Shown here: positions 17,102 through 27,079 of the stretch, in pieces
Layout: the number at the start of each line of letters is the position of its first letter
Position numbering within the stretch: position 1 is the stretch's first letter
Origin: Balneolaceae bacterium
GTDB lineage: Bacteria; Bacteroidota; Rhodothermia; Balneolales; Cyclonatronaceae
Direction: 5' to 3'
Length of the DNA: 48,647 nucleotides
Assembly: GCA_007694035.1 (NCBI GenBank)
Contig: RECM01000156.1
Location: forward strand, 1 to 48,647
Translations under genes and position numbers: made by a program
The notes under the pieces: model-generated
Told to the model about the DNA's origin: nothing
What the model saw: the letters and a program-made list of their open reading frames with translations, nothing else
The model's database searches: none

Positions 17102-18162
17102 AACGGTTTACACTGGAGCGATTTTTTAAAGGCCTCATCTACGCCATCCTTCTGGTACTGGTTGTGCTTTTATTTTACCGTTTTTCGACTCTGATTATTT
17201 ATGGGCTGATAGCGCTGATCTTTTCGTATATACTTGACCCGCTTGTGAACCGTATGCAGGCGTCGGGTATGAACCGCACATTATCTATCGCCATTGTCAT
17301 TTCATCGGTTCTGCTTGTAATAATCTGGATATCGACCACCATACTCCCAAACATTGGGAACCAGATAGCCGGGCTGGCCCGTCAGTTCAATATTGAAACA
17401 GCCATGGCAGTTGCCGCACAGGTAGAATTTAAAATTCTGGAGGCCATTCCCTTTGTTCCCGAAGGCTTCCTGGTAAACAATGTTCCGGTAATATTCGAAC
17501 AGCTATTTCAAGTAGACGATGTACAGAAAATGGTGGGCAATCTGGTCGGTGTGTTCACAAATATCTTTACTGCGGTCCTTATTATTCCATTTGCCACATT
17601 TTTCTTTCTGAAAGACGGTTTCAAGCTCCGGCGGCAGTTTTTGAAGTTTGTGCCCAACAGTTATTTCGAAACCACGATGACCATCATCGACAAAATTGAA
17701 ACCGGCATTGGCAGGCATTTCAAAGGTGTTGGGCTTCAAAGCCTGATCGTTGCACTCACATCCTGGATTCTGTTGAGTATTGCGGGATTGAACAATGCGC
17801 TGTCAGTTGGCCTGGCTGTGGGTATCAGCAATACCATTCCCTATTTCGGTCCCATTATCGGGTATATGCTGTCGATTATAATTGCAATATTTGAAACTGG
17901 CGACTTCTCCCTGGTGCTTTACTGCATTCTGGCAATTATGGCCGTGCAGATTCTCGATAATGTAGTGCTTCAACCCGCCATATTTTCCAAGTCTGCAGAT
18001 CTCCATCCTCTGTACATTCTTCTTTTTATTCTGATGGGTGCCGAGCTTGCCGGCATCATCGGTATGCTGATCGCGATTCCTATAGCCACAATAATGCGTG
18101 TTATCATAACCGAAATCAGCTGGAGTGTGAAGAATTACCAGGTTTTCAAAGCAGAATCATAA
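17098..18162 (+). CDS. AI-2E family (PerM/TqsA-like) membrane protein
   Basis: A 354-residue membrane protein with about eight hydrophobic helices in the PerM arrangement: two or three near the N-terminus, a long soluble segment at about 85-150, then five in the C-terminal half (including a conserved NTIPYFGPIIGYMLSII block). The family was named for autoinducer-2 export by TqsA, but many members act as sodium/proton antiporters or have no known substrate. Nothing here fixes the function. It overlaps recX by 4 bp (ATGA) and so belongs to the recA-recX transcript, although the link is probably only positional. An 85 bp gap separates it from purN. Confidence 0.88.
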   Translation: MKRFTLERFFKGLIYAILLVLVVLLFYRFSTLIIYGLIALIFSYILDPLVNRMQASGMNRTLSIAIVISSVLLVIIWISTTILPNIGNQIAGLARQFNIETAMAVAAQVEFKILEAIPFVPEGFLVNNVPVIFEQLFQVDDVQKMVGNLVGVFTNIFTAVLIIPFATFFFLKDGFKLRRQFLKFVPNSYFETTMTIIDKIETGIGRHFKGVGLQSLIVALTSWILLSIAGLNNALSVGLAVGISNTIPYFGPIIGYMLSIIIAIFETGDFSLVLYCILAIMAVQILDNVVLQPAIFSKSADLHPLYILLFILMGAELAGIIGMLIAIPIATIMRVIITEISWSVKNYQVFKAES

Positions 18163-18247
18163 TCACGATTAAATTGATTACCGAGCCGCCATTTTCCTTA
18201 TATTTTAATGCACTGAAAATCCAGAAGAACCCTAACGTTAGAGGTCA

Positions 18248-18844
18248 TTGAATAATCGCATCGCCGTTTTTGCGTCGGGCGGCGGAACCAACTTCCAGGC
18301 ACTGATCGACGAAATAAACCGTGGAAATCTGCATGCAACCATAGCCGGCCTTATCAGCAGCCGGCCTGAAGCCGGTGCCATCATCCGGGCCAATGCACAC
18401 GGCATACCGGTAGAGGTTATAAAAAGTGCCGATTATTCAAGTGAACATGCGTTTGGAGAAGAATTGAACCGGATTCTCAAGAATTGGGATCCAGCCCTGA
18501 TCGTACTTGCCGGCTATATGCTTAAAGTTCCCGCCAATGTTATCGACGCCTACCCGGGCAGGATCATCAACATACACCCGGCCCTTTTGCCAAAGTTCGG
18601 TGGAAAGGGTTTATACGGATTGCGGGTTCACCGTGCTGTACTGGAAGCCGGAGAGACCGAAAGCGGATGCAGCGTACATATTGTAACCAAAAATTATGAT
18701 GAAGGCCCTGTAATCGGACAAGTAACCGTTCCTGTTGAACCCGGTGATACACCCGAAGAACTGGCCGAACGGATCCTGATTGAAGAACACAAACTGCTGC
18801 CCGGTGTTACCGGTATGCTGCTAAAAAAAATAGGACAGGAATGA
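18248..18844 (+). CDS. purN: Phosphoribosylglycinamide formyltransferase
   Basis: A 198-residue enzyme transferring formyl from 10-formyl-tetrahydrofolate to GAR in purine synthesis. The N-terminal loop FASGGGTNFQALID binds phosphate; the active-site Asn and His lie in RIINIHPALLPKFGG, and the Asp in KNYDEGPVIGQV. The start is TTG at 18248: an in-frame stop is only 9 bases upstream and the next residues match the family N-terminus. A GAGG motif lies just ahead. The stop overlaps the purH start by ATGA, so the two purine genes are translationally coupled. Confidence 0.95.
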   Translation: MNNRIAVFASGGGTNFQALIDEINRGNLHATIAGLISSRPEAGAIIRANAHGIPVEVIKSADYSSEHAFGEELNRILKNWDPALIVLAGYMLKVPANVIDAYPGRIINIHPALLPKFGGKGLYGLRVHRAVLEAGETESGCSVHIVTKNYDEGPVIGQVTVPVEPGDTPEELAERILIEEHKLLPGVTGMLLKKIGQE

Positions 18845-20415
18845 ATACAACCGATCTTAAAACTTTTTCCAGGGCCCTGCTTCGCGTAAAACGCGTGTTA
18901 CTGTCGGTTACCGACAAAAGTGGTCTTGAAGCATTCGCCGGCTCGCTGAACGCGCATGGTGCCGAACTGGTTTCAACGGGAGGCACGGCGGCCAGACTCC
19001 GAAATGCCGGTTTACAGGTAACCGATGTATCCGACATCACCGGATTTCCGGAGTGCCTCGACGGTAGGGTCAAAACGCTGCATCCATCCGTTCACGGTGG
19101 CATACTTGCCCGCAAAAACAACCCGGCCGATATGCAGACTTTAGAGGATATGGATATCAGGCCGTTCGATCTCATTGTTGTAAACCTGTATCCTTTCCGT
19201 GAAACCATATCAAGATCCGGATGTACAATAGAGGAGGCCATCGAAAATATCGACATTGGCGGGCCGGCCATGATACGTGCTGCGGCTAAAAATTTTGACA
19301 GTGTCTGTGTAGTAACATCACCTGATCAGTATCAAATTCTTACCGGCGAAATTGAGGAATTTGGCGGGATACGTTATAAAACCAGGCTGGCATTCGCCCG
19401 TGAGGCGTTCAGCAGAACCGCCCAATACGATAGCTGGATCGGTACCTATCTCGGCAGCACAACCGGGGAATTACTGCCACCGCGGCTCACCCTTGCGCTT
19501 GACAAGAGCGGTGACCTGCGATATGGTGAAAATCCGCACCAGGAAGCTGGTGTTTATGGGTACCAGCACGAGATGATCGACTGTTTCCATGGCAAGCAGC
19601 TCAGTTACAACAATTACCTGGATGTGGATGCGGCCCTGAACATGGCCGCCCTTTTTAAAGATGATGACCCAACCTGCATCATCATCAAACATACCAATCC
19701 GTGCGGCGTTGCAACTGCCGGCTCACTTGAACAAGCCTGGCACCGGGCCTTCGAGACCGATAAGAACTCCCCATTTGGCGGTATTGTTGCCGTTAACAAA
19801 ACCCTGGATATTGATGCGGCCAGGGCGATTGATTCCATTTTTACCGAGATTGTTCTGGCACCGGCTTATTCTGATGAAGCCCTTGAGCTGCTAAGGGTTA
19901 AAGCCAACCGCCGTCTGATTATATACCGCAAAACTGAACTGCTCAAAACATCGTGGAATACCCGCGGGATTTTCGGAGGTATCCTGTATCAGCAGTCGGA
20001 TCTTGACAATTTGGACCTTGATTCCCTTAAGGTTGTAACAGAACGCCAGCCCACGGCCGATGAACTGCATGACTTGATATTTGCCTGGAAAGTTGTGCGC
20101 CGGGTATCATCAAACGCTATTGTATTTGCACGAAACCGTCAGACTCTTGGAATCGGTGGCGGCCAGACCAGCCGGGTCGAATCTTCGCGTATAGCCGTAG
20201 AAAAGGCGGTACGGGAACAACTTGACCTTGAAAACAGTGTGATTGCTTCAGATGCCTTTTTCCCATTTGCAGATGGCATTGAAGCCGCTGCGCTGGCTGG
20301 CGCAATGGCCGTAATCCAGCCTGGCGGCAGCATGCGTGACCAGGAGGTTATCGATGCCGCCAACCGCAATGGGATGGCCATGGTATTTACCGGAAAACGG
20401 CATTTCAGGCACTGA
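18841..20415 (+). CDS. purH: Bifunctional AICAR transformylase/IMP cyclohydrolase
   Basis: A 524-residue enzyme for the last two steps of IMP synthesis. The N-terminal IMP cyclohydrolase domain (about 1-205, MGS-like fold) has [41 protein letters not shown] and NLYPF. The C-terminal AICAR transformylase domain has [12 protein letters not shown], the catalytic KHTNPCGVA motif, [10 protein letters not shown] and the closing [21 protein letters not shown] short N-terminal extension of about 13 residues precedes the conserved start. It pairs with purN by a 4-bp overlap; the rest of the pur pathway is not in the window. Confidence 0.97.
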   Translation: MNTTDLKTFSRALLRVKRVLLSVTDKSGLEAFAGSLNAHGAELVSTGGTAARLRNAGLQVTDVSDITGFPECLDGRVKTLHPSVHGGILARKNNPADMQTLEDMDIRPFDLIVVNLYPFRETISRSGCTIEEAIENIDIGGPAMIRAAAKNFDSVCVVTSPDQYQILTGEIEEFGGIRYKTRLAFAREAFSRTAQYDSWIGTYLGSTTGELLPPRLTLALDKSGDLRYGENPHQEAGVYGYQHEMIDCFHGKQLSYNNYLDVDAALNMAALFKDDDPTCIIIKHTNPCGVATAGSLEQAWHRAFETDKNSPFGGIVAVNKTLDIDAARAIDSIFTEIVLAPAYSDEALELLRVKANRRLIIYRKTELLKTSWNTRGIFGGILYQQSDLDNLDLDSLKVVTERQPTADELHDLIFAWKVVRRVSSNAIVFARNRQTLGIGGGQTSRVESSRIAVEKAVREQLDLENSVIASDAFFPFADGIEAAALAGAMAVIQPGGSMRDQEVIDAANRNGMAMVFTGKRHFRH

Positions 20416-20443
20416 CTTTATTTTAATCTGTGGTGTGAGTTAG

Positions 20444-21586
<1,143 letters not shown>

Positions 21587-21609
21587 ATCAACTGATATCT
21601 GAATGAAGG

Positions 21610-22452
21610 ATGTTTTTCCGAACTAAACAGCTCGAAAAAATCAGGGATCATGTGATCACCTTTATGATATTGCTCATGGCAGTTACAGTAATGGTGAACC
21701 GGCATGAGGGCGGGCTGAACAATCTCAGAAAAGCATCCATTGCTATAGTCAGTTACCTTGAAGCCCCGCTGGCCAATGTGCGGGTATATCGAAGCGCTTT
21801 ACAGACGAATACAAAACTACAGCAGGAAAATGTTCTGCTGCTCGATGAGCTCAGCCGTTTGAGGTCTGCGCGCGAGCAGAATGAAGTACTCAAGAAGATG
21901 ATTGATCTCAGGGACAGCTACGAATTTGATCTGCACCCTGTACTCATCGTCAGCAAAAACCTCACGGGTATCAACAATTCAATTACCATCAACGCCGGCA
22001 CCGATCATGGCATAAAGGTTGGTATGGCTGTTATCAATGCCGACGGACTTGTCGGTCAGGTTATCATAACCGGAGAGCGTTTTTCACAGGTCCTTCCACT
22101 GTACAACCGGCTTTTCAGGGCGAGTGTAAATATTCAGGGAAGCCGCGCCTATGGTGTGGCCTCCTGGCCCGGCTCAACACTTTTTGAGCTCATTATTAAT
22201 TTTGTGCCAAAGACGATACCGGTTGAACCCGGAATGATTGTCGAAACGTCGGGGCTCAGTAATCAATTCCCGCCAAATATACCTGTAGGGACTGTGCTGC
22301 GCAGTGTTCCTGTGCCTGGCCAGGATACACAGCAGGTTTACCTGGAGCCATTTGCTTCTCTGTATGATATTGCCGAGGCTTTTGTTGTTCTTTTCGATCC
22401 GGATCCTGAACTGATTGATATTGAACGCGAATTCAGGGAAATTTTCGAATGA
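21610..22452 (+). CDS. mreC: Rod shape-determining protein MreC
   Basis: A 280-residue periplasmic protein anchored by one N-terminal membrane helix (about residues 13-30). It continues with a coiled coil (about 60-95, LQQENVLLLDELSRLRSAREQ) and beta-barrel lobes containing NAGTDHGIKVGMAVINADGLVGQV, the usual MreC signature. MreC activates the PBP2-RodA complex in the elongasome. A second ATG at 21603 is out of frame. The stop overlaps mreD by ATGA. Confidence 0.95.
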   Translation: MFFRTKQLEKIRDHVITFMILLMAVTVMVNRHEGGLNNLRKASIAIVSYLEAPLANVRVYRSALQTNTKLQQENVLLLDELSRLRSAREQNEVLKKMIDLRDSYEFDLHPVLIVSKNLTGINNSITINAGTDHGIKVGMAVINADGLVGQVIITGERFSQVLPLYNRLFRASVNIQGSRAYGVASWPGSTLFELIINFVPKTIPVEPGMIVETSGLSNQFPPNIPVGTVLRSVPVPGQDTQQVYLEPFASLYDIAEAFVVLFDPDPELIDIEREFREIFE

Positions 22453-22919
22453 ACAGCGTGAATTTTCGTCATCTGCTCTGGGGAGCGGGATTTGTTTTTC
22501 TTCAGATTGTCATTTTCAGGCACCTTACAATTTTCGGGGCTGAGCCCGATGTGGTCCTGCTATTCCTGCTCTGGCTAACTTCCAAGCGTGACCGGACATC
22601 CTGCCTGTTATTTGCTGCAGGATTCGGGTTGTTGCAGGATGCAATGCTCGATTTGTGGGGACTGCACATGTTTTCGAAAACGCTCATGGTTATGCTCATA
22701 TATAATTTCCTGCCACGACATGCTGAAACACGATTGTCGATCTGGCAGGTTTTTCTGATTGTACTTATAGCATCACTATTACACTATCTCATATTCATGA
22801 CATTAGGCTTACTCGTTGAGACCTACGCAACAGATGCCTATTTCTATACTTACTGGATTGGTAACAGCGTATACACTGCAGTTGTGGGCAGTTTGATCTA
22901 TCTGTTGACAACCGATTAA
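22449..22919 (+). CDS. mreD: Rod shape-determining membrane protein MreD
   Basis: A 156-residue hydrophobic protein with about five membrane helices and the usual short length of MreD. Sequence conservation is low in this family; position between mreC and mrdA, with a 4-bp overlap to mreC, is the strongest evidence. The segment AGFGLLQDAMLDLWGLHMFSK resembles the MreD motif GLxxDxxxxxxLGxxxL. A 72 bp gap leads to mrdA. Confidence 0.9.
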   Translation: MNSVNFRHLLWGAGFVFLQIVIFRHLTIFGAEPDVVLLFLLWLTSKRDRTSCLLFAAGFGLLQDAMLDLWGLHMFSKTLMVMLIYNFLPRHAETRLSIWQVFLIVLIASLLHYLIFMTLGLLVETYATDAYFYTYWIGNSVYTAVVGSLIYLLTTD

Positions 22920-22991
22920 TTAAGTTAATCAGCATTTTTTGCAACATAACCTGTTATCTTTCATCGTTGCATTATACTCTTTGATTGCACA

Positions 22992-24857
22992 ATGCGAAAT
23001 AAAAGTTCCCAAATACGATCCACTGTCTCAATACGTGTACTGCAGGTTGTTGTGGGCATCGCTTTTCTGATTCTGCTTGGCAGGGTTATTCAGTTACAAC
23101 TTATTGAGTACGACACCTATAATCCCATCAGCCAGCGAAACAGTATTCGTCAGGAGTTCATCAGCCCGGCAAGGGGGCTTGTTTACGACAGGCACGGCCA
23201 GCTTATTGTCGACAATCAGCCAACCTTCACCATCACTATTACACCTCTCAATTTCAACAGGGAAAGCATACCCCTGCTCTCGGAAATTACCGGTTACACA
23301 CAAGAGGAAATTGAAGAACGCCTGCTCACAGCCCGCCGCTATTCATGGCACCGGTCATCAAGGCTCTTTACCGAGGTCAGCTTTGAAGTATTCTCAAAAA
23401 TACAGGAAAATCTTTGGCGTATGCCCGGTATCGGACATCAGATTGAAGGCATTCGTAATTACCCGACAACGGTAAACGGGTCGCATATATTCGGGTATCT
23501 CCGCGAGGTCAATTTAAACGAGATTCAAAGAAACCCCTCATACAGATTGGGTGATAAAGCCGGCAGAAGTGGAATTGAGCAAACCTACGAAGACTACCTT
23601 CGCGGTGAGTTAGGCACACAATATGTTACCGTTAATGCATTTGGCCAGGAGATCAACCAATTTGATTCCGGCAGGCACAATGAACCGCCGCTTAAAGGCT
23701 CCGACATCCATACCACTCTCGATGTTGAACTGCAAACCCTGGCTGAGTATCTGATGAAGGGCAAGGTCGGTGGATTGGTGGCCATGGATCCGCAAACAGG
23801 CGGTATACTTGCCATGGTGAGTGCACCGGACTTTGACATCAACATGCTGGCCGGGCGTATCGATGTAGCTTACTGGAGGCAGGTTAACAGCGACTCACTT
23901 ACCCCTCTTTTCAACAGGGCTATAACCAGCATTCAACCACCCGGTTCTACCTTCAAGCCGTTAATGGGGCTGATCGGTTTGGAGATGAATATAATAACGC
24001 CACAGACCAATGTATTCTGCAGTGGAGGTTACTACCGGGGCAGATTATACCGCTGTACAGCCCAACACGGCAACCAGAATCTTGAGCAGTCGATCAAAAA
24101 CAGCTGCAATACCTTTTACTTCTGGATGATGAATCACATTGCCCAGCGCGGGGGTATCAACGTCTGGAAAGATATGGTCGATGATTTCGGCCTTGGCGAA
24201 CGAACAGGCATTGATATTCCCAACGAAACAAGGGGCATCATCCCCGACAGCAGCTATTTTAACCGTGCATTCGGTGTGAACCGATGGGGTATCGGCGACC
24301 TTATCAACCTTGGTGTCGGGCAAGGTGCAATGGGTGCCTCTCCACTTCAGATGGCAGTTGCCACATCAGTTATTGCCAATGGCGGGTATCGTGTTCAACC
24401 TCATATAGTGCGTTCCATATCGCATGCCGACGGCAGCAGTGAATTCAACAATACAGCAAAAGAGCAGATACCATGGATAAAGCCCGGGCCTCTTAATCTC
24501 GTGCAAAGAGGAATGCGCGCGGCTGTAAAAGACGGATCAGGCCGTCATTATGCCAACCTGAGAGATGTTGAAGTAGCAGGAAAAACCGGTACGGCCCAGA
24601 ACCCGCACGGTGAGAACCATGGCTGGTTTATCACTTATGCTCCTTACGATGATCCGAAGATAGCAATAGCGGTGCTGATTGAACAGGGCGGTTTCGGATC
24701 TACTTCTGCCGCTCCTATTGCGGGCCTTCTCATGGAGCAGTTTTTCTATGGCGAGATAAGGCGGCCATGGATCATTGATCAGGTAATCAGGAGGCCTGCT
24801 GCTCCTGCTGCACCACGGACCACGACAACCCAAACCACACAGGCAACAATCGACTGA
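22992..24857 (+). CDS. mrdA: Penicillin-binding protein 2 (elongation transpeptidase)
   Basis: A 621-residue class B PBP that cross-links peptidoglycan during elongation. An N-terminal membrane helix (about 14-32) is followed by the pedestal domain, with PARGLVYDRHGQLIVDNQPT, and by the transpeptidase domain. Active-site motifs are STFK with Ser319 (PPGSTFKP), SCN in SIKNSCNTFYF, and KTGTAQNPHG. The C-terminus has a Pro/Thr-rich tail. Its TGA overlaps the rodA ATG by one base (TGATG), so PBP2 and RodA are coupled, as expected for partners in one complex. Confidence 0.96.
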   Translation: MRNKSSQIRSTVSIRVLQVVVGIAFLILLGRVIQLQLIEYDTYNPISQRNSIRQEFISPARGLVYDRHGQLIVDNQPTFTITITPLNFNRESIPLLSEITGYTQEEIEERLLTARRYSWHRSSRLFTEVSFEVFSKIQENLWRMPGIGHQIEGIRNYPTTVNGSHIFGYLREVNLNEIQRNPSYRLGDKAGRSGIEQTYEDYLRGELGTQYVTVNAFGQEINQFDSGRHNEPPLKGSDIHTTLDVELQTLAEYLMKGKVGGLVAMDPQTGGILAMVSAPDFDINMLAGRIDVAYWRQVNSDSLTPLFNRAITSIQPPGSTFKPLMGLIGLEMNIITPQTNVFCSGGYYRGRLYRCTAQHGNQNLEQSIKNSCNTFYFWMMNHIAQRGGINVWKDMVDDFGLGERTGIDIPNETRGIIPDSSYFNRAFGVNRWGIGDLINLGVGQGAMGASPLQMAVATSVIANGGYRVQPHIVRSISHADGSSEFNNTAKEQIPWIKPGPLNLVQRGMRAAVKDGSGRHYANLRDVEVAGKTGTAQNPHGENHGWFITYAPYDDPKIAIAVLIEQGGFGSTSAAPIAGLLMEQFFYGEIRRPWIIDQVIRRPAAPAAPRTTTTQTTQATID

Positions 24858-26101
24858 TGAGCTGGTACAGACAAATAGATTGGGTTACTTTTTTAACCTG
24901 GCTGGCTATTTCAGCAATTGGCCTGGTTGCTGTTTACAGTGCCACGCAGGGACCACTGCATCAGGGCACCCATATACAAGGCAACTTCATAAAACAGTTT
25001 ATGTATGTCTGCCTTGGCATTGTAGTACTGATCATCCTGCATTTTACCGCACCACGCACGTTCCAGCAGGTATCGTACCTGGCTTACGGATTAGCAATTC
25101 TGTTGGGTATTATAACCATATTCTTCGGAGTGGAGGTAAGTGGCGAGAAAAACTGGCTTCCTGTATTCGGCTTCAGGCTGCAGACATCTGAATTTCTGAA
25201 AGTGGCCACAATTCTTGCTGTAGCGAACTTTCTGACCAGCAGAAGGGAAAATCAGGCCGGAACCTTCAGAACGGCACTCACAGCTACTCTGATGCTTTTT
25301 TTGCCCGTAATCATAATCCTGATCCAGAGCGATACCGGTACCGCACTGGTTTTCCTGGCGCTTATCCCCATTATGCTTCTCTGGTCGGGTGTCCCCTATG
25401 GTTTGTGCCTGCTCATGGTTTCACCGGTCATAATCGGATACCTCACAGTTATCGATTATGTATGGGGGCTGCTTGCTGCTGTAATAATTACGATTATTTT
25501 TTTCTTCCTGGAAAAGAAGCCACTGTTCACTTTTGGCACATTCCTGGCCAGTATCATAATTGTAATCGGGGTTCAGGTGGGCCTGCACGATGTGCTACAG
25601 CCCCACCAGCGATCACGTATTGAAGCATTTGCCAACCCAGCCCTCGACCCAAGAGGAGCCGGCTGGAATGTGATGCAGGCAAAAACCGCCATCGGTTCGG
25701 GTGGTATATATGGGAAAGGTTTTATGCAGGGTACCCAGACCCAGCTGAGGTTTCTGCCGGAACAGAGCACCGATTTTATATTCTGTGTGATTGGCGAAGA
25801 AGGCGGGCTGATCTCTACGTCGCTGGTACTTATGCTGCTGGCGCTTCTGTTGATGAGACTGCTGGGGCAGGCTGCGGCACATAAACATCCGTTCGCCCAG
25901 TTGTTCATTGTGGGGGCCTGTTCCATCTACCTGATTCATGTGGTAATCAACCTGGGCAGCGCCCTTGGCTTGATGCCCGTTATAGGGCTGCCCCTGCCCT
26001 TTCTGAGTTACGGCGGATCATCGTTTCTTGCCAAGACGATTATGCTGGGAATATGCATGAACTTCTATTACCATCAGCGTGATTTCAGCATTTATTCCTG
26101 A
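24857..26101 (+). CDS. rodA: SEDS peptidoglycan glycosyltransferase RodA
   Basis: A 414-residue membrane protein with about ten helices of the SEDS family. It polymerises lipid II into glycan strands together with PBP2. The conserved catalytic Asp is in LIQSDTGTALVFL; the periplasmic block GAGWNVMQAKTAIGSGGIYGKGF and the C-terminal motif GLPLPFLSYGGSS are family signatures. The last 10 bases overlap the 3' end of rnhB on the opposite strand, so the two genes share no intergenic terminator. Confidence 0.96.
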   Translation: MSWYRQIDWVTFLTWLAISAIGLVAVYSATQGPLHQGTHIQGNFIKQFMYVCLGIVVLIILHFTAPRTFQQVSYLAYGLAILLGIITIFFGVEVSGEKNWLPVFGFRLQTSEFLKVATILAVANFLTSRRENQAGTFRTALTATLMLFLPVIIILIQSDTGTALVFLALIPIMLLWSGVPYGLCLLMVSPVIIGYLTVIDYVWGLLAAVIITIIFFFLEKKPLFTFGTFLASIIIVIGVQVGLHDVLQPHQRSRIEAFANPALDPRGAGWNVMQAKTAIGSGGIYGKGFMQGTQTQLRFLPEQSTDFIFCVIGEEGGLISTSLVLMLLALLLMRLLGQAAAHKHPFAQLFIVGACSIYLIHVVINLGSALGLMPVIGLPLPFLSYGGSSFLAKTIMLGICMNFYYHQRDFSIYS

Positions 26102-26733
26102 TGCTGTTCATACTTTTTTTTGGTACCCAGCCTGAATCCTGTACGATGGTGCTTGCAGTAACCGTATGTAAGTAAACCCTCTTTGTGTTTCCTTGTCGGA
26201 TAACCCACATTGCTGTTCCAGCCATAATGCGGGTAATGCTCGTGAAACTGCGCCATTAGATTGTCTCTGTACACTTTTGCCAGGATGGATGCCGCGCCAA
26301 TCGATGCCGACAGATCGTCGCCACCAACTATGCAGCTGCCAGGAAGCATCGAGCCGATATGTTTATTGCCATCCACGAGCAGATAATCGGGTGAGGCTTG
26401 CTCAGTTTCAGTACAGCGCCGCATTGCCAGCAGAGAAGCTTTCAGAATATTGATTGCGTTGATCTCGGCAACGGAGCTTTCCTGAACTGTCCAGAATAGT
26501 GCTTTTTCCCGAATCTCTGCCGATAGTTCCAGCCTGTGGATTGCAGTAAGCTTTTTGCTGTCGCGTATACCGGTTATCGGGCACCCGGGCTTCAGAATTA
26601 CGCCTGCCGCTACAACCGGGCCGGCGAGGCAACCCCGGCCTACCTCATCAAGGCCCATTACTCTTGAAAACCCCTCTTCCCAGAGTTTTTCTTCGAAATG
26701 ATAATTATTATGGGGTCCGGAATTACGTTTCAT
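26092..26733 (-). CDS. rnhB: Ribonuclease HII
   Basis: A 213-residue endonuclease that cuts RNA in RNA-DNA hybrids and removes single ribonucleotides from DNA. Catalytic acidic residues are in GLDEVGRGCLAGPVVAAGV, LVDGNKHIGSM and the following IGAASILAKVYRD block. ATG at 26733 (MKRNSGPH) is chosen over a TTG three codons upstream. It is convergent with rodA and overlaps it by 10 bp. Confidence 0.95.
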   Translation of the reverse strand: MKRNSGPHNNYHFEEKLWEEGFSRVMGLDEVGRGCLAGPVVAAGVILKPGCPITGIRDSKKLTAIHRLELSAEIREKALFWTVQESSVAEINAINILKASLLAMRRCTETEQASPDYLLVDGNKHIGSMLPGSCIVGGDDLSASIGAASILAKVYRDNLMAQFHEHYPHYGWNSNVGYPTRKHKEGLLTYGYCKHHRTGFRLGTKKKYEQHQE

Positions 26734-26807
26734 AAGGCACAAGTATAAATACCTTTTCAGTTGCGATAAAGTTTTTATAGTATATGTTGTGAATGAATCA
26801 CTATTAT

Positions 26808-26839
26808 TTCACGTTATCACTCTAAATTCACGTTTTCAC
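26808..26839. repeat. 13-bp direct repeat, 19-bp period
   Basis: TTCACGTTATCAC (26808-26820) and TTCACGTTTTCAC (26827-26839) match at 12 of 13 positions, with starts 19 bp apart, about two helical turns. They could be tandem regulator sites. Confidence 0.4.
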
Positions 26840-27024
26840 ATGCTCTGAAGTCTGAAGCCGGAGAATTTCAATCCGGCAATTGAGGTTTAATCAGGTAAAC
26901 CCGGTTTATGAATGGCTTACTGTAGTTAGCCGTTTATGTGTCGTATTTGATTCAGTCATGGAGCGTACAGGCAGCAGTAGATTTTATTTGTACCGGAAAA
27001 AGTAATAACTGCAGCAAACATAAA

Positions 27025-27071
27025 TTTCGATAATACCATCAGATAACTCAACTTTCGATAATACCGTCAGA
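27025..27071. repeat. 19-bp direct repeat just upstream of the VWA start
   Basis: TTTCGATAATACCATCAGA (27025-27043) and TTTCGATAATACCGTCAGA (27053-27071) match at 18 of 19 positions with a 28-bp period. The last copy ends 8 bp before the ATG. A 10-base part of it, ACTTTCGATA, recurs at 27084-27093 inside the first codons of the gene. Confidence 0.6.
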
Positions 27072-27079
27072 GACCAATT

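Larger units (their letters stand above)
26734..27079. other. Intergenic region between rnhB and the VWA gene, with direct repeats
   Basis: No gene recognised in about 345 bp. It carries two short direct-repeat pairs (26808-26839 and 27025-27071) and should hold divergent promoters for rnhB and the VWA gene. No tRNA or small RNA fold was recognised. Confidence 0.5.
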
